Source: Arthrobacter pascens
Lineage (GTDB): Bacteria; Actinomycetota; Actinomycetes; Actinomycetales; Micrococcaceae
DNA: 64,000 bases
Assembly (NCBI RefSeq): GCF_017052465.1
Contig: NZ_JAFHKT010000136.1
Location: 82,855 to 146,854 of the forward strand
Reading direction: 5' to 3'
Shown here piece by piece: positions 21,376 through 31,959 of this stretch (position 1 is its first letter; each line of letters starts with the position of its first letter). The position numbers and the translations under genes are program-made. Below the pieces are notes generated by a model. That model searched no databases and was not told where the DNA came from. It saw only the letters and a program-made list of their open reading frames with translations.

Positions 21376-24300
21376 ATGACCCAAACTCTTTCCAGCCCCA
21401 GTTGGTCCGAACCGACCCAGGCTGGCGCCGCCATGTCACCGTTCAAGCGGTTTGCGGCGCTGCCGGAGGCAGCAGGGCTCTACAACCCGGAGCAGGAGAA
21501 GGACGCCTGCGGTCTTGCGATCATCGCCACGCTCCGGGGGGAGCCCGGCTACGACATCGTTGATGCCGCGCTGACGGCCCTGCGCAACCTTGAGCACCGC
21601 GGTGCCGTGGGCGCTGATGAGGGAACGGGTGACGGCGCCGGCCTGCTGATGCAGGTGCCGGACGAGTTTTTCCGGGCCGTCACCGAATTCGAACTCCCCG
21701 CCCCCGGGCAGTACGTCGTGGGCACCGCCTTCCTCCCTGCGGAGCAGCGCGAAGCCAACGCCGCCAAGGCCGGCATCGAAGGCCTCGCGGCCGACGAGGG
21801 CCTTACCGTCCTCGGCTGGCGTGAAGTGCCCGTAGTGGCCGACCTCGTCGGTGCCATGGCCCGCGCCTGCATGCCGTATTTCTCCCAGCCGTTCTTCGCA
21901 TCCTCCACCGGCGAGCAGCTGGACCGCAACGAGCTTGACTCCCGGGCCTGGCGCATCCGCAAGCGTGCCCAGAACAAGTTCGGCGTGTACTTCCCGTCGC
22001 TGTCCTCGCGGACCATCGTCTACAAGGGCATGCTGACCACGGCCCAGCTGGAGCCGTTCTACCCGGACCTCTCCGACAAGCGCTTCAAGACCAAGCTGGC
22101 GATCGTCCACTCGCGCTTCTCCACCAACACCTTCCCGTCCTGGCCGCTGGCCCAGCCGTTCCGCACCATCGCCCACAACGGTGAAATCAACACCGTCAAG
22201 GGCAACCGGAACTGGATGCGCGCCCGCCAGTCGCAGCTGGCCAACCCGCTGCTGGGCGATTCACCGGAAGAGCTCTTCCCGATCTGCACCCCCGGTGCAT
22301 CGGATTCCGCGTCCTTCGATGAAGTGGCTGAGTTGCTCTGGCTGTCCGGCCGCCCCATCACGCACTCGATCATGATGATGATCCCGGAGGCGTGGGAGAA
22401 CCACGCCACCATGGATCCGGCACGCCGCGCGTTCTACGAGTACCACTCCCTGCTGATGGAGCCGTGGGACGGGCCGGCCGCCGTTTCCTTCACGGACGGC
22501 AACCTGGTCGGCGCCACGCTGGACCGCAACGGCCTGCGTCCGGGCCGGTACTGGATCACCGAGGAGGGCCTCGTGGTCTTCGCCTCCGAGGTCGGCGTCA
22601 TCGACGTCGAAGCCTCCAAGGTGGTCAAGAAGGGCCGTGTTTCCCCCGGCAAGATGTTCCTCGTGGACACCGAAGCCGGCCGGATCATCGACGACGAAGA
22701 GGTCAAGGCCGAGGTCGCCGCGGCGAACCCCTGGGCCGAATGGGTCAAGGACAACCTGATCGACCTCAACGAGCTCCCGGAGCGGGAGCACGTCGTGCAC
22801 ACGGCGGCGTCCGTGAACATCCGCCAGCGGACGTTCGGCTACACCACCGAAGAGCTCAAGATCCTGCTGGGCCCCATGGCCCGCACAGGCGCCGAGCCGC
22901 TGGGCGCCATGGGCTCCGATACGCCTGTTGCGGTGCTGTCCAAGCGCCCCCGCCTGCTGTTCGACTACTTCGTGCAGTCTTTCGCGCAGGTCACCAACCC
23001 GCCGCTGGACGCCATCCGTGAAGAGCTGGTCACGTCGCTGACCTGCGCCATCGGTCCGAACGGCAACCTGCTCGACACCAAGCAGGTCCGCCAGCCGCAG
23101 GTCTCCCTTCCGTTCCCGGTCATCAACAACGACCAGCTGGCGAAGATCGCCAACATCGAGGACGCCGACGGCAACCGCGTGGCCATGAAGGTCCGCGGAC
23201 TGTACCGTCCCGAGGGCGGCGAGAACGCGCTGCGGGCACGCCTGACCGAGATCTGCGAGCAGGTTTCCGGCGCCATCAACCGCGGCGTGCAGTATGTGGT
23301 GCTGTCCGACCGTGACTCCAACGCCCAGTGGGCACCGATTCCTTCCCTGCTGCTGGTCAGCGCCGTGCACCACCACCTGCTGCGCAGCGCCAACCGCACC
23401 AAGACCGCACTCGTGGTGGAAGCGGGCGACGTCCGCGAGACGCACCACGTGGCAGTGCTGGTGGGCTACGGCGCCTCCGCCGTCAACCCGTACCTGGCCA
23501 TGGAATCCGTGGAGCAGCTCATCGCCGCCGGCGACGTCGTGGGGGTCACCCCGCAGGACGGCGTCTACAACCTCATCAAGGGCCTGGGCAAGGGCGTCCT
23601 GAAGATCATGTCCAAGATGGGCATCTCCACCGTGGCCTCCTACACCGGCGCCCAGACGTTCGAAGCGCTGGGCCTCGGCCAGGAGCTCGTCGACGAATTC
23701 TTCGCCGGCACGCACTCCCAGCTGGGCGGCGTTGGCCTGGACGTCATCGCGGCCGAGGTCTCGGCCCGGCACGAGATGGCCTACCCCGAGAGCGGCATCG
23801 AGCAGCCCCACCGTCCCCTGCTGGGCGGCGGCGAGTACCAGTGGCGCCGCGACGGCGAGCCCCACCTCTTCAACCCGGAGACCGTCTTCCGGCTGCAGCA
23901 CGCCACGCGTGAGCGCCGCTACGACATTTTCAAGGCCTACACCAAGGGCGTGGACGACCAGTCCGAGAACCTGATGACCCTGCGCGGGCTCCTCAAGTTC
24001 AAGGACGGCCAGCGCCCCGCCGTGCCGCTCGAGGAGGTGGAGCCGGTCTCCAGCATCGTCAAGCGGTTCTCCACGGGTGCCATGAGCTACGGCTCCATCT
24101 CCAAGGAAGCCCACGAGACACTCGCCATCGCGATGAACCGGCTCGGCGGCAAGTCCAATACCGGTGAAGGCGGCGAGGACATTGACCGTCTGCTGGATCC
24201 CGAGCGCCGCTCTGCCGTCAAGCAGATTGCGTCCGGCCGCTTCGGTGTGACCAGCCTGTACCTGAGCAACGCGGACGACATCCAGATCAAGATGGCCCAG

Positions 24301-25992
24301 GGTGCAAAGCCCGGCGAAGGCGGCCAGCTGATGGCCCAGAAGGTGTACCCCTGGGTTGCCCGCACGCGCCACTCGACCCCCGGCGTGGGACTCATTTCCC
24401 CGCCGCCGCACCACGACATCTACTCGATCGAGGACCTCGCGCAGCTCATCTACGATGCCAAGCGTGCCAATCCCTCAGCCCGGGTGCACGTCAAGCTCGT
24501 CTCCGAGGTGGGCATCGGCACAGTTGCCGCCGGTGTGACAAAGGCGAAGGCCGACGTCGTGCTCGTTTCCGGTCACGACGGCGGAACCGGCGCCTCGCCG
24601 CTGAACTCGCTCAAGCATGCCGGTGTCCCGTGGGAACTGGGGCTCGCAGAGACCCAGCAGACGCTGATGCTCAACGGCCTGCGTGACCGCGTGGTGGTGC
24701 AGGTGGACGGCCAGCTCAAGACTGGCCGCGACGTCGTCATCGCCGCGCTGCTCGGCGGCGAGGAATTCGGGTTCGCCACGGCACCGCTCGTGGTGGAAGG
24801 CTGCATCATGATGCGCGTCTGCCACCTGGATACCTGCCCCGTCGGTGTTGCCACGCAGAACCCCGAGCTGCGGGCCCGCTTCAGCGGCAAGCCCGAGTTC
24901 GTGGTCAACTTCTTCGAGTTCCTGGCGGAGGAGGTCCGCGAAATCCTTGCGGAACTCGGCTTCCGGAGCATCGAGGAAGCGATCGGACACGCGGAAATGC
25001 TGGACACCCGCGAGGCGATCGACCACTGGAAGGCCGAAGGCCTGGACCTCGACCCCATCCTGCACGGGCTGGAGTTCGACGACGACGCGCCGCTGCGCAA
25101 CCTGACCGGCCAGAACCACGAGCTGGACAAGCACTTTGACCAGCGGCTCATCACCATGGCCGCCGAGGCGCTGACCGACCGCGCCCCGGTGAAGATCTCC
25201 GTGGACGTCATCAACACCGACCGCTCGGTGGGCACCATGCTGGGCCACGTGGTCACGAAGACGTTCGGCACGGACATCCTCGCCACGGACACGATCGACA
25301 TCACGCTGACCGGAACCGCCGGCCAGTCGCTGGGCGCCTTCCTGCCTGCCGGCATCACGCTGCGCATGTTCGGCGATTCCAACGACTACGTGGGCAAGGG
25401 CCTGTCCGGCGGACGGATCATCGTCCGCCCGGACCGCACCAACGTGTTCAAGGCAGAGAGCAACGTGATCGCCGGAAACGTGATCGGCTACGGTGCCACC
25501 AGCGGCGAGCTGTTCCTGCGCGGCCAGGTGGGCGAACGCTTCCTGGTCCGCAACTCCGGTGCCACGGCGGTTGTCGAAGGCATCGGCGACCACGGCTGCG
25601 AGTACATGACCGGCGGACAGACGCTCATCATCGGCCGGACCGGACGCAACTTCGGCGCCGGCATGTCCGGCGGCACGGCCTACGTCCTGGACCTGGACAG
25701 CGCACGCGTCAACAAGCAGGCGCTGGAATCCGGCGAACTGCAGCTCCGTGAACTGGACGCAGAGGACCGCGACATCGTGCACGGACTGCTCGTCAAGCAT
25801 GTCGAGGAAACCGAATCCCAGCTGGCCGCCCGCCTGCTCGAGAACTTTGACGACACCGCTGCCCGCATTACCAAGGTGCTGCCGCGCGACTACGCGGCCG
25901 TGCTGCAAACCCGTCTTGACGCCATTGAAGAGGGCCTGGACCCCGACGGCGAAGAAGTTTGGTCTCGAATCCTGGAGGTGACCGGTGGCTGA
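21376..25992 (+). CDS. gltB: Glutamate synthase, large subunit
   Basis: Ferredoxin- or NADPH-linked GOGAT large chain, 1538 residues. An N-terminal class II amidotransferase follows a propeptide of about 44 residues; the mature enzyme would start at Cys45 of [10 protein letters not shown]. Next are the central domain and the FMN/3Fe-4S synthase domain ([61 protein letters not shown]). The C-terminal beta-helix holds the Gly-rich GGRIIVRP and GGTAYVLD stretches. ATG 21376 has AGGAGGAAGG 8 nt upstream and was preferred over GTG 21322. It overlaps gltD by 8 nt. Confidence 0.96.
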   Translation: MTQTLSSPSWSEPTQAGAAMSPFKRFAALPEAAGLYNPEQEKDACGLAIIATLRGEPGYDIVDAALTALRNLEHRGAVGADEGTGDGAGLLMQVPDEFFRAVTEFELPAPGQYVVGTAFLPAEQREANAAKAGIEGLAADEGLTVLGWREVPVVADLVGAMARACMPYFSQPFFASSTGEQLDRNELDSRAWRIRKRAQNKFGVYFPSLSSRTIVYKGMLTTAQLEPFYPDLSDKRFKTKLAIVHSRFSTNTFPSWPLAQPFRTIAHNGEINTVKGNRNWMRARQSQLANPLLGDSPEELFPICTPGASDSASFDEVAELLWLSGRPITHSIMMMIPEAWENHATMDPARRAFYEYHSLLMEPWDGPAAVSFTDGNLVGATLDRNGLRPGRYWITEEGLVVFASEVGVIDVEASKVVKKGRVSPGKMFLVDTEAGRIIDDEEVKAEVAAANPWAEWVKDNLIDLNELPEREHVVHTAASVNIRQRTFGYTTEELKILLGPMARTGAEPLGAMGSDTPVAVLSKRPRLLFDYFVQSFAQVTNPPLDAIREELVTSLTCAIGPNGNLLDTKQVRQPQVSLPFPVINNDQLAKIANIEDADGNRVAMKVRGLYRPEGGENALRARLTEICEQVSGAINRGVQYVVLSDRDSNAQWAPIPSLLLVSAVHHHLLRSANRTKTALVVEAGDVRETHHVAVLVGYGASAVNPYLAMESVEQLIAAGDVVGVTPQDGVYNLIKGLGKGVLKIMSKMGISTVASYTGAQTFEALGLGQELVDEFFAGTHSQLGGVGLDVIAAEVSARHEMAYPESGIEQPHRPLLGGGEYQWRRDGEPHLFNPETVFRLQHATRERRYDIFKAYTKGVDDQSENLMTLRGLLKFKDGQRPAVPLEEVEPVSSIVKRFSTGAMSYGSISKEAHETLAIAMNRLGGKSNTGEGGEDIDRLLDPERRSAVKQIASGRFGVTSLYLSNADDIQIKMAQGAKPGEGGQLMAQKVYPWVARTRHSTPGVGLISPPPHHDIYSIEDLAQLIYDAKRANPSARVHVKLVSEVGIGTVAAGVTKAKADVVLVSGHDGGTGASPLNSLKHAGVPWELGLAETQQTLMLNGLRDRVVVQVDGQLKTGRDVVIAALLGGEEFGFATAPLVVEGCIMMRVCHLDTCPVGVATQNPELRARFSGKPEFVVNFFEFLAEEVREILAELGFRSIEEAIGHAEMLDTREAIDHWKAEGLDLDPILHGLEFDDDAPLRNLTGQNHELDKHFDQRLITMAAEALTDRAPVKISVDVINTDRSVGTMLGHVVTKTFGTDILATDTIDITLTGTAGQSLGAFLPAGITLRMFGDSNDYVGKGLSGGRIIVRPDRTNVFKAESNVIAGNVIGYGATSGELFLRGQVGERFLVRNSGATAVVEGIGDHGCEYMTGGQTLIIGRTGRNFGAGMSGGTAYVLDLDSARVNKQALESGELQLRELDAEDRDIVHGLLVKHVEETESQLAARLLENFDDTAARITKVLPRDYAAVLQTRLDAIEEGLDPDGEEVWSRILEVTGG

Positions 25993-27442
25993 CCCACGCG
26001 GATTTCTGAAAGTACGCCAGCGTGAAACCCAGCCACGCCGCCCCGTTCCCGTCCGCATCATGGACTGGAAGGAAGTCTATGAGGCCCAGGAAAAGGGTGT
26101 CCTCAAAAGCCAGGCCGGCCGCTGCATGGACTGCGGCGTGCCGTTCTGCCACCAGGGCTGCCCGCTGGGGAACCTGATTCCCGAGTGGAACGACCTCGTG
26201 TGGCGGGACAAGGGCGAGGAAGCGATTGAGCGGCTGCACGCCACCAACAACTTCCCCGAGTGGACCGGGCGCCTGTGCCCGGCGCCCTGCGAGGCGTCCT
26301 GTGTGCTGGGCATCAACCAGCCGGCCGTCACCATCAAGCAGGTCGAGGTCTCCATCATCGACGAAGCCTTCGACAACGGCTGGGTGAACCCGCTGCCTCC
26401 GCACCGCCTGACCGGCAAGACGGTCGCCGTCGTGGGTTCCGGGCCTGCCGGCCTTGCCGTCGCCCAGCAGCTGACCCGCGTGGGCCACACCGTGGCCGTG
26501 TATGAACGCGATGACAAGATCGGCGGCCTGCTGCGCTACGGCATCCCCGATTTCAAGATGGAAAAAGAGCAGGTGGACCGCCGGCTCGAGCAGATGAAGG
26601 CCGAAGGCACCCGCTTCCGCACAGGCGTCGCCGTCGGTACGGACGTGACCTGGGAGCAGCTGCGCCGCCGGTACGACGCGGTGGTCATCGCCACCGGCGC
26701 GACCGTTCCGCGCGACCTGAAGATTCCCGGCCGCGAGTTCGAAGGCGTCCACTTCGCGATGGACTACCTCGTTCCGGCCAACCGTGTAGTGGCGGGCGAG
26801 CAGGTCGAAAACCAGATCCACGCCAAGGGCAAGCACGTCGTGATCCTCGGCGGCGGCGACACCGGTGCTGACTGCCTCGGCACGGCACACCGCCACGGCG
26901 CCGCCTCGGTGACCACCCTGGCCATCGGCAAGCAGCCTCCGGCGGAGCGCGCCGGCCACCAGCCGTGGCCCACCTTCCCCACCCTCTTCGAGATGGCCAG
27001 CGCCCACGAAGAAGGCGGTGAGCGCACCTACCTCGCCTCCACGGTGGAGTTCGTCGGCGAAAACGGCAAGCTCACCGGCGTCAAGGTTGCCGAAACCGAG
27101 TTCGTTGACGGCAAGCGGCTCCCCAAGGCCGGCACCGAGCGGATCATCCCCGCCGACCTGGTGTTCCTGTCCCTGGGCTTCACCGGTGCAGAGCCTGCCG
27201 GCATCACCGAACAGGTCCACGCCGAATTCGACGGACGCGGCAACGTGTCCCGCGACGGCTACTACATGACCAACACCGAGGGCGTTTTCGTCGCCGGTGA
27301 CGCCGGACGCGGGCAGTCCCTCATTGTGTGGGCCATCGCCGAAGGCCGTGCCGCAGCCGCGGCCGTGGACAAGTACCTGATGGGGAGCACGATTCTGCCC
27401 GCTCCCGTTGCACCGACGGACCGCGCCATCGCCGTCCTCTAG
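25985..27442 (+). CDS. gltD: Glutamate synthase, small subunit
   Basis: FAD/NADPH and Fe-S subunit that feeds electrons to GltB. 485 residues. N-terminal 4Fe-4S cysteines lie in [17 protein letters not shown] and [12 protein letters not shown]. The first dinucleotide site is [17 protein letters not shown], the second [22 protein letters not shown], and the FAD end is [22 protein letters not shown]. It starts at GTG 25985 within the gltB end, so the two subunits are coupled. Confidence 0.96.
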   Translation: MADPRGFLKVRQRETQPRRPVPVRIMDWKEVYEAQEKGVLKSQAGRCMDCGVPFCHQGCPLGNLIPEWNDLVWRDKGEEAIERLHATNNFPEWTGRLCPAPCEASCVLGINQPAVTIKQVEVSIIDEAFDNGWVNPLPPHRLTGKTVAVVGSGPAGLAVAQQLTRVGHTVAVYERDDKIGGLLRYGIPDFKMEKEQVDRRLEQMKAEGTRFRTGVAVGTDVTWEQLRRRYDAVVIATGATVPRDLKIPGREFEGVHFAMDYLVPANRVVAGEQVENQIHAKGKHVVILGGGDTGADCLGTAHRHGAASVTTLAIGKQPPAERAGHQPWPTFPTLFEMASAHEEGGERTYLASTVEFVGENGKLTGVKVAETEFVDGKRLPKAGTERIIPADLVFLSLGFTGAEPAGITEQVHAEFDGRGNVSRDGYYMTNTEGVFVAGDAGRGQSLIVWAIAEGRAAAAAVDKYLMGSTILPAPVAPTDRAIAVL

Positions 27443-27451
27443 TTATGCCTC

Positions 27452-27471
27452 GGAGGTGAAAATTCACCTCC
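27452..27471. terminator. Hairpin after gltD
   Basis: GGAGGTGAA (27452-27460) pairs perfectly with TTCACCTCC (27463-27471). No T tract follows, so it may be a weak terminator or an mRNA end-stabilising stem between gltD and pyk. Confidence 0.5.
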
Positions 27472-27512
27472 ACGACAACTTAACCAATGCAAGAGACCAA
27501 TAGGGTAGGTAT

Positions 27513-29000
27513 ATGAGACGCGCAAAAATTGTGGCCACCTTCGGACCGGCCATTGCCAGCTATGAAAACACCCTCGCGGTGCTGGAAGCCGGCGTTGATG
27601 TAGCCCGAATGAACATGAGCCACGGCGACTACTCCGTGCACGACAACACCTATGAGAACGTCCGCAAGGCAGCGACGGACCTCGGCAAGGCCGTGGCGAT
27701 CATGGCCGACCTCCAGGGCCCCAAGATCCGTCTTGGCCGTTTTGTGGACGGCCCGCACGAGCTCGCCGTCGGTGACATCTTCACCATCACCACCGAAGAC
27801 GTGCCCGGCACCAAGGAGATCTGCTCCACCACGCTGAAGAGCCTCACCGAGGACGTCAACGTGGGCGACGCCCTACTGATCGACGACGGCAAGGTTGCAC
27901 TGCGCGCCATCGAGGTGGACGACGTCAAGGTCGTCGCCGAAGTGACTGTCGGCGGCATGGTGTCCAACAACAAGGGCATCAACCTGCCGGGTGTTGCCGT
28001 GAACGTCCCCGCCCTGAGCGAGAAGGATGAGGACGACCTTCGCTGGGCGATCCGCCGCGGCGTTGACCTCGTCGCGCTCTCCTTCGTCCGCGACGCCACC
28101 GACATCAAGCGCGTCCACGAGATCATGGACGAAGAAGGCCGCCGCGTTCCGGTGATCGCCAAGATCGAAAAGCCGCAGGCCGTGGAGCAGCTCCACGAGA
28201 TCATCGATGCATTCGATGCCATCATGGTGGCCCGTGGCGACCTCGGTGTGGAGCTTCCGCTGGAGGAAGTGCCGATCGTTCAGAAGCGCGCCATTGAGCT
28301 GGCCCGCCGCTGGGCAAAGCCGGTCATCGTGGCCACGCAGGTCCTCGAGTCGATGATCGACAACCCGCGCCCCACCCGCGCGGAGGCTTCCGACTGCGCC
28401 AACGCAGTGCTCGACGGCGCCGATGCAGTCATGCTCTCCGGCGAGACCAGCGTGGGCAAGTACCCGATCGAGACGGTTAAGGTCATGGCCCGGATCATCG
28501 AGTCCACCGAAGAGCACGGCCTGGAGCGCGTCCCCCCGCTGGGCACCAAGCCCAAGACCCGCGGTGGCGCCATCACCCGTGCCGCCGTCGAAATCGCCGA
28601 CCAGCTGGACGCCAAGTACATCTGTACGTTCACGCAGTCCGGCGACTCTGCCCGCCGTCTGTCCCGCCTCCGCCCGATCAAGCCGGTCTTCGCGTTCACT
28701 CCGGTGGAGCAGGTCTGGAACCAGCTGGCACTGACCTGGGGTATCCAGCCGCAGCTCGTTGCCATGGTGGGCCACACGGACGAAATGACGGCCCAGGTGG
28801 ACCGCAGCCTGCTGGACATGGGGCTCGTGGAAGACGGTGACCTGGTGGTCATCGCTGCCGGTTCCCCTCCCGGAAAAGCCGGTTCGACCAACTCGCTGAA
28901 GGTCCACAAGGTAGGCGACCTCGCCGACACCCCGCTCCTGGGCGAGGGTACGACCAGGGAGAAGCTTGGCCCGTGGCCGGAAAAGAAGAAGAAGAACTAG
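27513..29000 (+). CDS. pyk: Pyruvate kinase
   Basis: Last step of glycolysis (PEP + ADP to pyruvate + ATP). 495 residues. Motifs: RRAKIVATFGPA, ARMNMSHGDY, ADLQGPKIRLG, the signature IAKIEKPQAVEQL, MVARGDLGVELPLEEVP, ATQVLESMI and AVMLSGETSVGKYPIE. The C-terminal effector domain has TQSGDSARRLSRLRP. It ends in KKKKN and two strong hairpins follow. Confidence 0.96.
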   Translation: MRRAKIVATFGPAIASYENTLAVLEAGVDVARMNMSHGDYSVHDNTYENVRKAATDLGKAVAIMADLQGPKIRLGRFVDGPHELAVGDIFTITTEDVPGTKEICSTTLKSLTEDVNVGDALLIDDGKVALRAIEVDDVKVVAEVTVGGMVSNNKGINLPGVAVNVPALSEKDEDDLRWAIRRGVDLVALSFVRDATDIKRVHEIMDEEGRRVPVIAKIEKPQAVEQLHEIIDAFDAIMVARGDLGVELPLEEVPIVQKRAIELARRWAKPVIVATQVLESMIDNPRPTRAEASDCANAVLDGADAVMLSGETSVGKYPIETVKVMARIIESTEEHGLERVPPLGTKPKTRGGAITRAAVEIADQLDAKYICTFTQSGDSARRLSRLRPIKPVFAFTPVEQVWNQLALTWGIQPQLVAMVGHTDEMTAQVDRSLLDMGLVEDGDLVVIAAGSPPGKAGSTNSLKVHKVGDLADTPLLGEGTTREKLGPWPEKKKKN

Positions 29001-29035
29001 GCTTCAGCCGCTGCTGAGTAGCTGAGCCGCAAAGG

Positions 29036-29072
29036 GAGGGTCCCCGTCGTTTGGCGGGGACCCTCTCTTTTT
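29036..29072 (+). terminator. Intrinsic terminator of pyk
   Basis: An 11-bp perfect stem (29036-29046 with 29055-29065) is followed by TCTTTTT. Confidence 0.93.
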
Positions 29073-29105
29073 GCCGCTTCCTGTGTGAACAAATTCGTGT
29101 GAACC

Positions 29106-29148
29106 AAAAAGGAGGATCCCTGCCGGTTGGCGGGGATCCTCCTTTTCT
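29106..29148. terminator. Bidirectional terminator
   Basis: GGAGGATCCC (29111-29120) pairs with 29133-29142. A tracts at 29106-29110 give a U run on the minus strand and TTTTCTTCTTT follows on the plus strand. It lies 8 nt past the stop of the minus-strand response regulator. Confidence 0.9.
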
Positions 29149-29155
29149 TCTTTAG

Positions 29156-29761
29156 CTAGTTGACCTGGTTGATGATGGTCTCAGCCACTTCGCGCATGCT
29201 CAGGCGGCGGTCCATGGATGTCTTCTGGATCCAGCGGAAGGCTTCCGGCTCCGTGAGGCCCATCTTGGTGGTCAGGAGGCTCTTGGCGCGTTCCACGAGC
29301 TTGCGGGTGGCGAACTGCTCCTGCAGGTCGGTGACCTCGCTTTCGAGGGCCTTGATCTCCTCGTGGCGGGAGAGCGCGATCTCCAGGGCCGGGATGAGGT
29401 CTGCCGGGGTGAAGGGCTTCACCACGTAGGCCATGGCGCCGGCGTCGCGGGCGCGCTCCACGAGTTCCTTCTGGCTGAAGGCGGTCAGGAGCACCACGGG
29501 GGCGATGCGTGCCTTGACGATCTTCTCGGCTGCGGAGATGCCGTCCATGACGGGCATCTTGACGTCCATGAGGACGAGGTCCGGCTTGAGCTCCTCGGCC
29601 AGCTGCACGGCCTTTTCGCCGTTGTCCGCTTCGCCGACAACGTCGTAGCCCTCGCCACGCAGGATTTCGATGATGTCCAGGCGGATGAGGGTTTCGTCTT
29701 CAGCGACAATTACGCGGCGCGCCGGCTGGGACGTGGTGTTTGACTCCGTCGGTTCTGACAC
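29156..29761 (-). CDS. ANTAR-domain response regulator (PdtaR type)
   Basis: 201 residues. The receiver domain (about 15-130) has the acidic pair EDE (21-23), phospho-acceptor Asp66 in LVLMDVKMP, Thr/Ser in LLTAFSQ and Lys in VVKPFTP. A coiled linker (ALSRHEEIKALESEVTDLQEQFATR) follows. The ANTAR RNA-binding domain comes last (ERAKSLLTTKMGLTEPEAFRWIQKTSMDRRLSMREVAETII). ANTAR regulators act by antitermination at paired hexaloop stems in target mRNAs; the partner kinase is not nearby. Strong similarity to mycobacterial PdtaR is inferred from this layout. Confidence 0.92.
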   Translation of the reverse strand: MSEPTESNTTSQPARRVIVAEDETLIRLDIIEILRGEGYDVVGEADNGEKAVQLAEELKPDLVLMDVKMPVMDGISAAEKIVKARIAPVVLLTAFSQKELVERARDAGAMAYVVKPFTPADLIPALEIALSRHEEIKALESEVTDLQEQFATRKLVERAKSLLTTKMGLTEPEAFRWIQKTSMDRRLSMREVAETIINQVN

Positions 29762-29968
29762 GGGATCTCCTTGAAAAGGTACGGCGGGAACAGGACTATC
29801 TTAGTTGCGCCCCACGGGTGTACTTGGATCTGCATGGCTTGTTGCGGCGGCACTGGCGCGATTCTGGGTTTCAGCCTATCTGCATGTAGAGTAATTCCGC
29901 GCACTGGAAGTGGCTGCGTTGCTCACAATCACACTGTGGGCCTACGATTGTTACTCCGTGTACTCCGC

Positions 29969-30050
29969 GCCCGAGTGGCGGAATTGGCAGACGCGCCGCA
30001 CTCAAAATGCGGTATCGAAAGGTGTGTGGGTTCGAGTCCCACCTCGGGCA
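29969..30050 (+). tRNA. tRNA-Leu (CAA)
   Basis: An 82-nt class II tRNA with acceptor GCCCGAG/CTCGGGC, anticodon loop CTCAAAA (anticodon CAA), a short variable arm and discriminator A. No CCA is encoded. Its last 23 bases (30029-30051, counting one base past the gene) recur at 55528-55550 and 60087-60109. It is therefore the likely attachment site for inserted DNA to its right. Confidence 0.95.
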
Positions 30051-30111
30051 CAGTGTTTTCCCTGCTCAGCGGCTTTTTAGCCTCTGAGTGTGCACAAATT
30101 GTTCACTTATG

Positions 30112-30132
30112 GGCCCCTTCGGGGGCCTTTTT
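30112..30132 (+). terminator. Terminator after tRNA-Leu
   Basis: GGCCCC, a TTCG tetraloop and GGGGCC are followed by TTTTT. An earlier, weaker T-rich hairpin (CTCAGCGGCT with AGCCTCTGAG) lies at about 30064-30088. Confidence 0.9.
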
Positions 30133-30203
30133 CATTGGTGGCCGGTGGTGTGGCCGGTTGCCTCCTTGCCTAGTTGGATCGACGGTTTGTCGTTCGATAC
30201 CAG

Positions 30204-30235
30204 TTCATGGGCGTTCATGGATCGGCCAACATGAC
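30204..30235 (+). repeat. TTCATGG-N17-ACATGAC module, copy A
   Basis: TTCATGG at 30204-30210, 17 bases, then AACATGAC at 30228-30235. The two ends can pair (TCATG with CATGA). A GGATCGACGG/CGTTCGAT hairpin lies directly upstream. Confidence 0.7.
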
Positions 30236-30328
30236 CCGGGGAATAATTCGGTGCGGCTTTCTTTGCTGCATCGTCGTCGGCTGTTCACCAGGTTCCTCCT
30301 CACCGGCTATTGGTGGCTGTTCTGCTTG

Positions 30329-30360
30329 TTCATGGTGGGTGCGGGGGAGGGTGACATAAC
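30329..30360 (+). repeat. TTCATGG-N17-GACAT module, copy B
   Basis: TTCATGG at 30329-30335, 17 bases, then GACATAAC at 30353-30360. The final half has one change from GACATGAC. Confidence 0.65.
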
Positions 30361-30507
30361 TTGCGCCTAACCGGTAGGGAATCGGTGTCGCCGGACGCCC
30401 GCAGGCTGTCCGATGCTGCCGACGGCGAGGCAGCGTTGCCCGACGTCGTGGCCCATGATGCTCACCGCCCTTCTTCCATGGATCGAGGGTTTTTCCGTCG
30501 ATAGCTG

Positions 30508-30539
30508 TTCATGGTTGCCCTCGGAGTCGACGACATGAC
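30508..30539 (+). repeat. TTCATGG-N17-GACATGAC module, copy C
   Basis: TTCATGG at 30508-30514, 17 bases, GACATGAC at 30532-30539. It is preceded by ATCGAGGG-TTTTT-CCGTCGAT, an 8-bp stem with one mismatch. Confidence 0.7.
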
Positions 30540-30881
30540 GGTGTGGATCTATACCGCGATGTCCCGAAGCGAGTCACTGCTGGCTGGTATTTCATGATTG
30601 TTCATTACCGGCCTGTTGGATGACTGCATGATGGAACGGTGAGACGCCGAAGCACTCTTGGCGGATGGGAACTAGTCAGGCTGTGGTGCGGCTCTGTCTT
30701 CTGAGGCGACTTGCCTGCAGACGTCCGAAAAGCCACGCCCGCAGGCATGGCCTCTCTTGGCCCAACCTGTCTCGACATCTTCGTTGCGATGCACCAGGGT
30801 GTCCATCATTTTGAGGTCCAAGAGTTTCGCGAGCCGCCGTCAGAAAAGAAGGAAACGAACTCTACCCCTACAGTCCGGCAG
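30540..30881. other. No gene recognised
   Basis: Apart from the repeat modules to its left I see no supported coding frame, RNA gene or mobile-element end in this stretch. Confidence 0.5.
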
Positions 30882-30908
30882 CTCCCTGCCTGACGTCAGG
30901 TTGGGGAG
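30882..30908. terminator. Palindromic hairpin after the esterase gene
   Basis: The perfect core CCTGACGTCAGG (30889-30900) lies inside imperfect arms CTCCC/GGGGAG. It sits 12 nt past the end of the minus-strand esterase. Its CCTGAC-TCAGGTTGGG core is shared, with one change, with the long palindrome at 59693-59734. Confidence 0.5.
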
Positions 30909-30919
30909 TACTTCCATGC

Positions 30920-31927
30920 TTACTGGTGTTGACGTAGGCCCAAGGCCCTGGCATTGCTTAGCCCAACGTGGCTGCTGACATGGGATACGGCGTTCCGCCA
31001 GTCGCTCATTCCTCCACCTTCATGACCGTTAAATGGCCAGACCTGAATTCGTTTGTCCAGGGATGCGTAGCTGTTGAACGCTGCGTAGACGGTCGACGGT
31101 GGGCAGGTGACATCCATTAGCCCGGTTGAGATGTAGAGCGGGGCAGCGGCCCGCCGTGCAAAGAACACCGAGTCGAAGTTGGAAACTGTGTCCATCACAG
31201 TCGTGGCCTGTTCGCGGTGAACCTTTAGGAAACGGGCTATTTCAGCGTAGGGTTCCTGATCGGTGATTCTGACCGCGCGGGGAAAGTCGCAGAGGAACGG
31301 CACTAGTGCCGCGACTGCGGCAATATCGGGCACAAGGCCTGCAACCGCCAAGGCTAGGCCACCGCCTTGGCTGAATCCAACGACGCTGAGGCGTGATGCA
31401 TCGACCTGGGGCAGTGTTCGTGCCGCATCGACGGCTCGGACCGCATCGACGATGAGACGCCGGTAATAGTAGTCCTCGCGGTCGAGTATTCCGCGTGTCA
31501 TCACCCCAGGGTGTGCGGGCCCGGTGGGGCCGTCGTCACCTGTATCGCCGATGGACCACACCGATCCCTGCCCCCGGGTGTCCATCTGAAAGTGCGCGAA
31601 ACCGCTGGAGGCCCAGAGCAAGGACTCTTCGGGGTAGCCCCGGCCCCCACCGTAGCCGATGAATTCGACAACGGTGGGGAGCGGGCCGCTGCTGCCACGC
31701 GGAACCCGTAGCCAGGCTGCAATAGGCTGGCCTCCGAAGCCGGGAAAGCGCACGTCGTAGACGTCCACGGATTTAAGGTCTGTGTTCACGGCGGTAGCCA
31801 CTGGTGACCAGTCAAAGACCCGGGCTTCGCTGAAGGTCCGGTGCCAGAACTCGTCGAAATCGATGGGTTCCATTCCGGAACCGGTGTATGTGCGCAGTTC
31901 CGATTCGGGAAGGTCGAACAAGGCCAT
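30920..31927 (-). CDS. Acetyl xylan esterase / cephalosporin-C deacetylase family (CE7-type)
   Basis: 335-residue alpha/beta hydrolase without a signal peptide, so probably cytoplasmic. The nucleophile is Ser186 in VGFSQGGG, the acid is Asp272 in STGLMDVTCPP and the base is His302 in NGHEGGG. MDTRGQGSVWS (115-125) is the RGQ signature of CE7 esterases, which remove acetyl groups from short sugars. It is the last gene of the minus-strand glycoside cluster, 32 nt after the GH3 gene, so it probably deacetylates imported plant oligosaccharides or glycosides. Confidence 0.88.
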   Translation of the reverse strand: MALFDLPESELRTYTGSGMEPIDFDEFWHRTFSEARVFDWSPVATAVNTDLKSVDVYDVRFPGFGGQPIAAWLRVPRGSSGPLPTVVEFIGYGGGRGYPEESLLWASSGFAHFQMDTRGQGSVWSIGDTGDDGPTGPAHPGVMTRGILDREDYYYRRLIVDAVRAVDAARTLPQVDASRLSVVGFSQGGGLALAVAGLVPDIAAVAALVPFLCDFPRAVRITDQEPYAEIARFLKVHREQATTVMDTVSNFDSVFFARRAAAPLYISTGLMDVTCPPSTVYAAFNSYASLDKRIQVWPFNGHEGGGMSDWRNAVSHVSSHVGLSNARALGLRQHQ

Positions 31928-31959
31928 TTGGTTTGCTCCTGGTGAAGGGTCTGGGTGGG

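Noticed and set aside
30060..30890. Search for a small gene or CRISPR array after tRNA-Leu
   Set aside because: The repeated units are not regularly spaced as in CRISPR and no leader or cas gene is present. They fit the TTCATGG modules instead.
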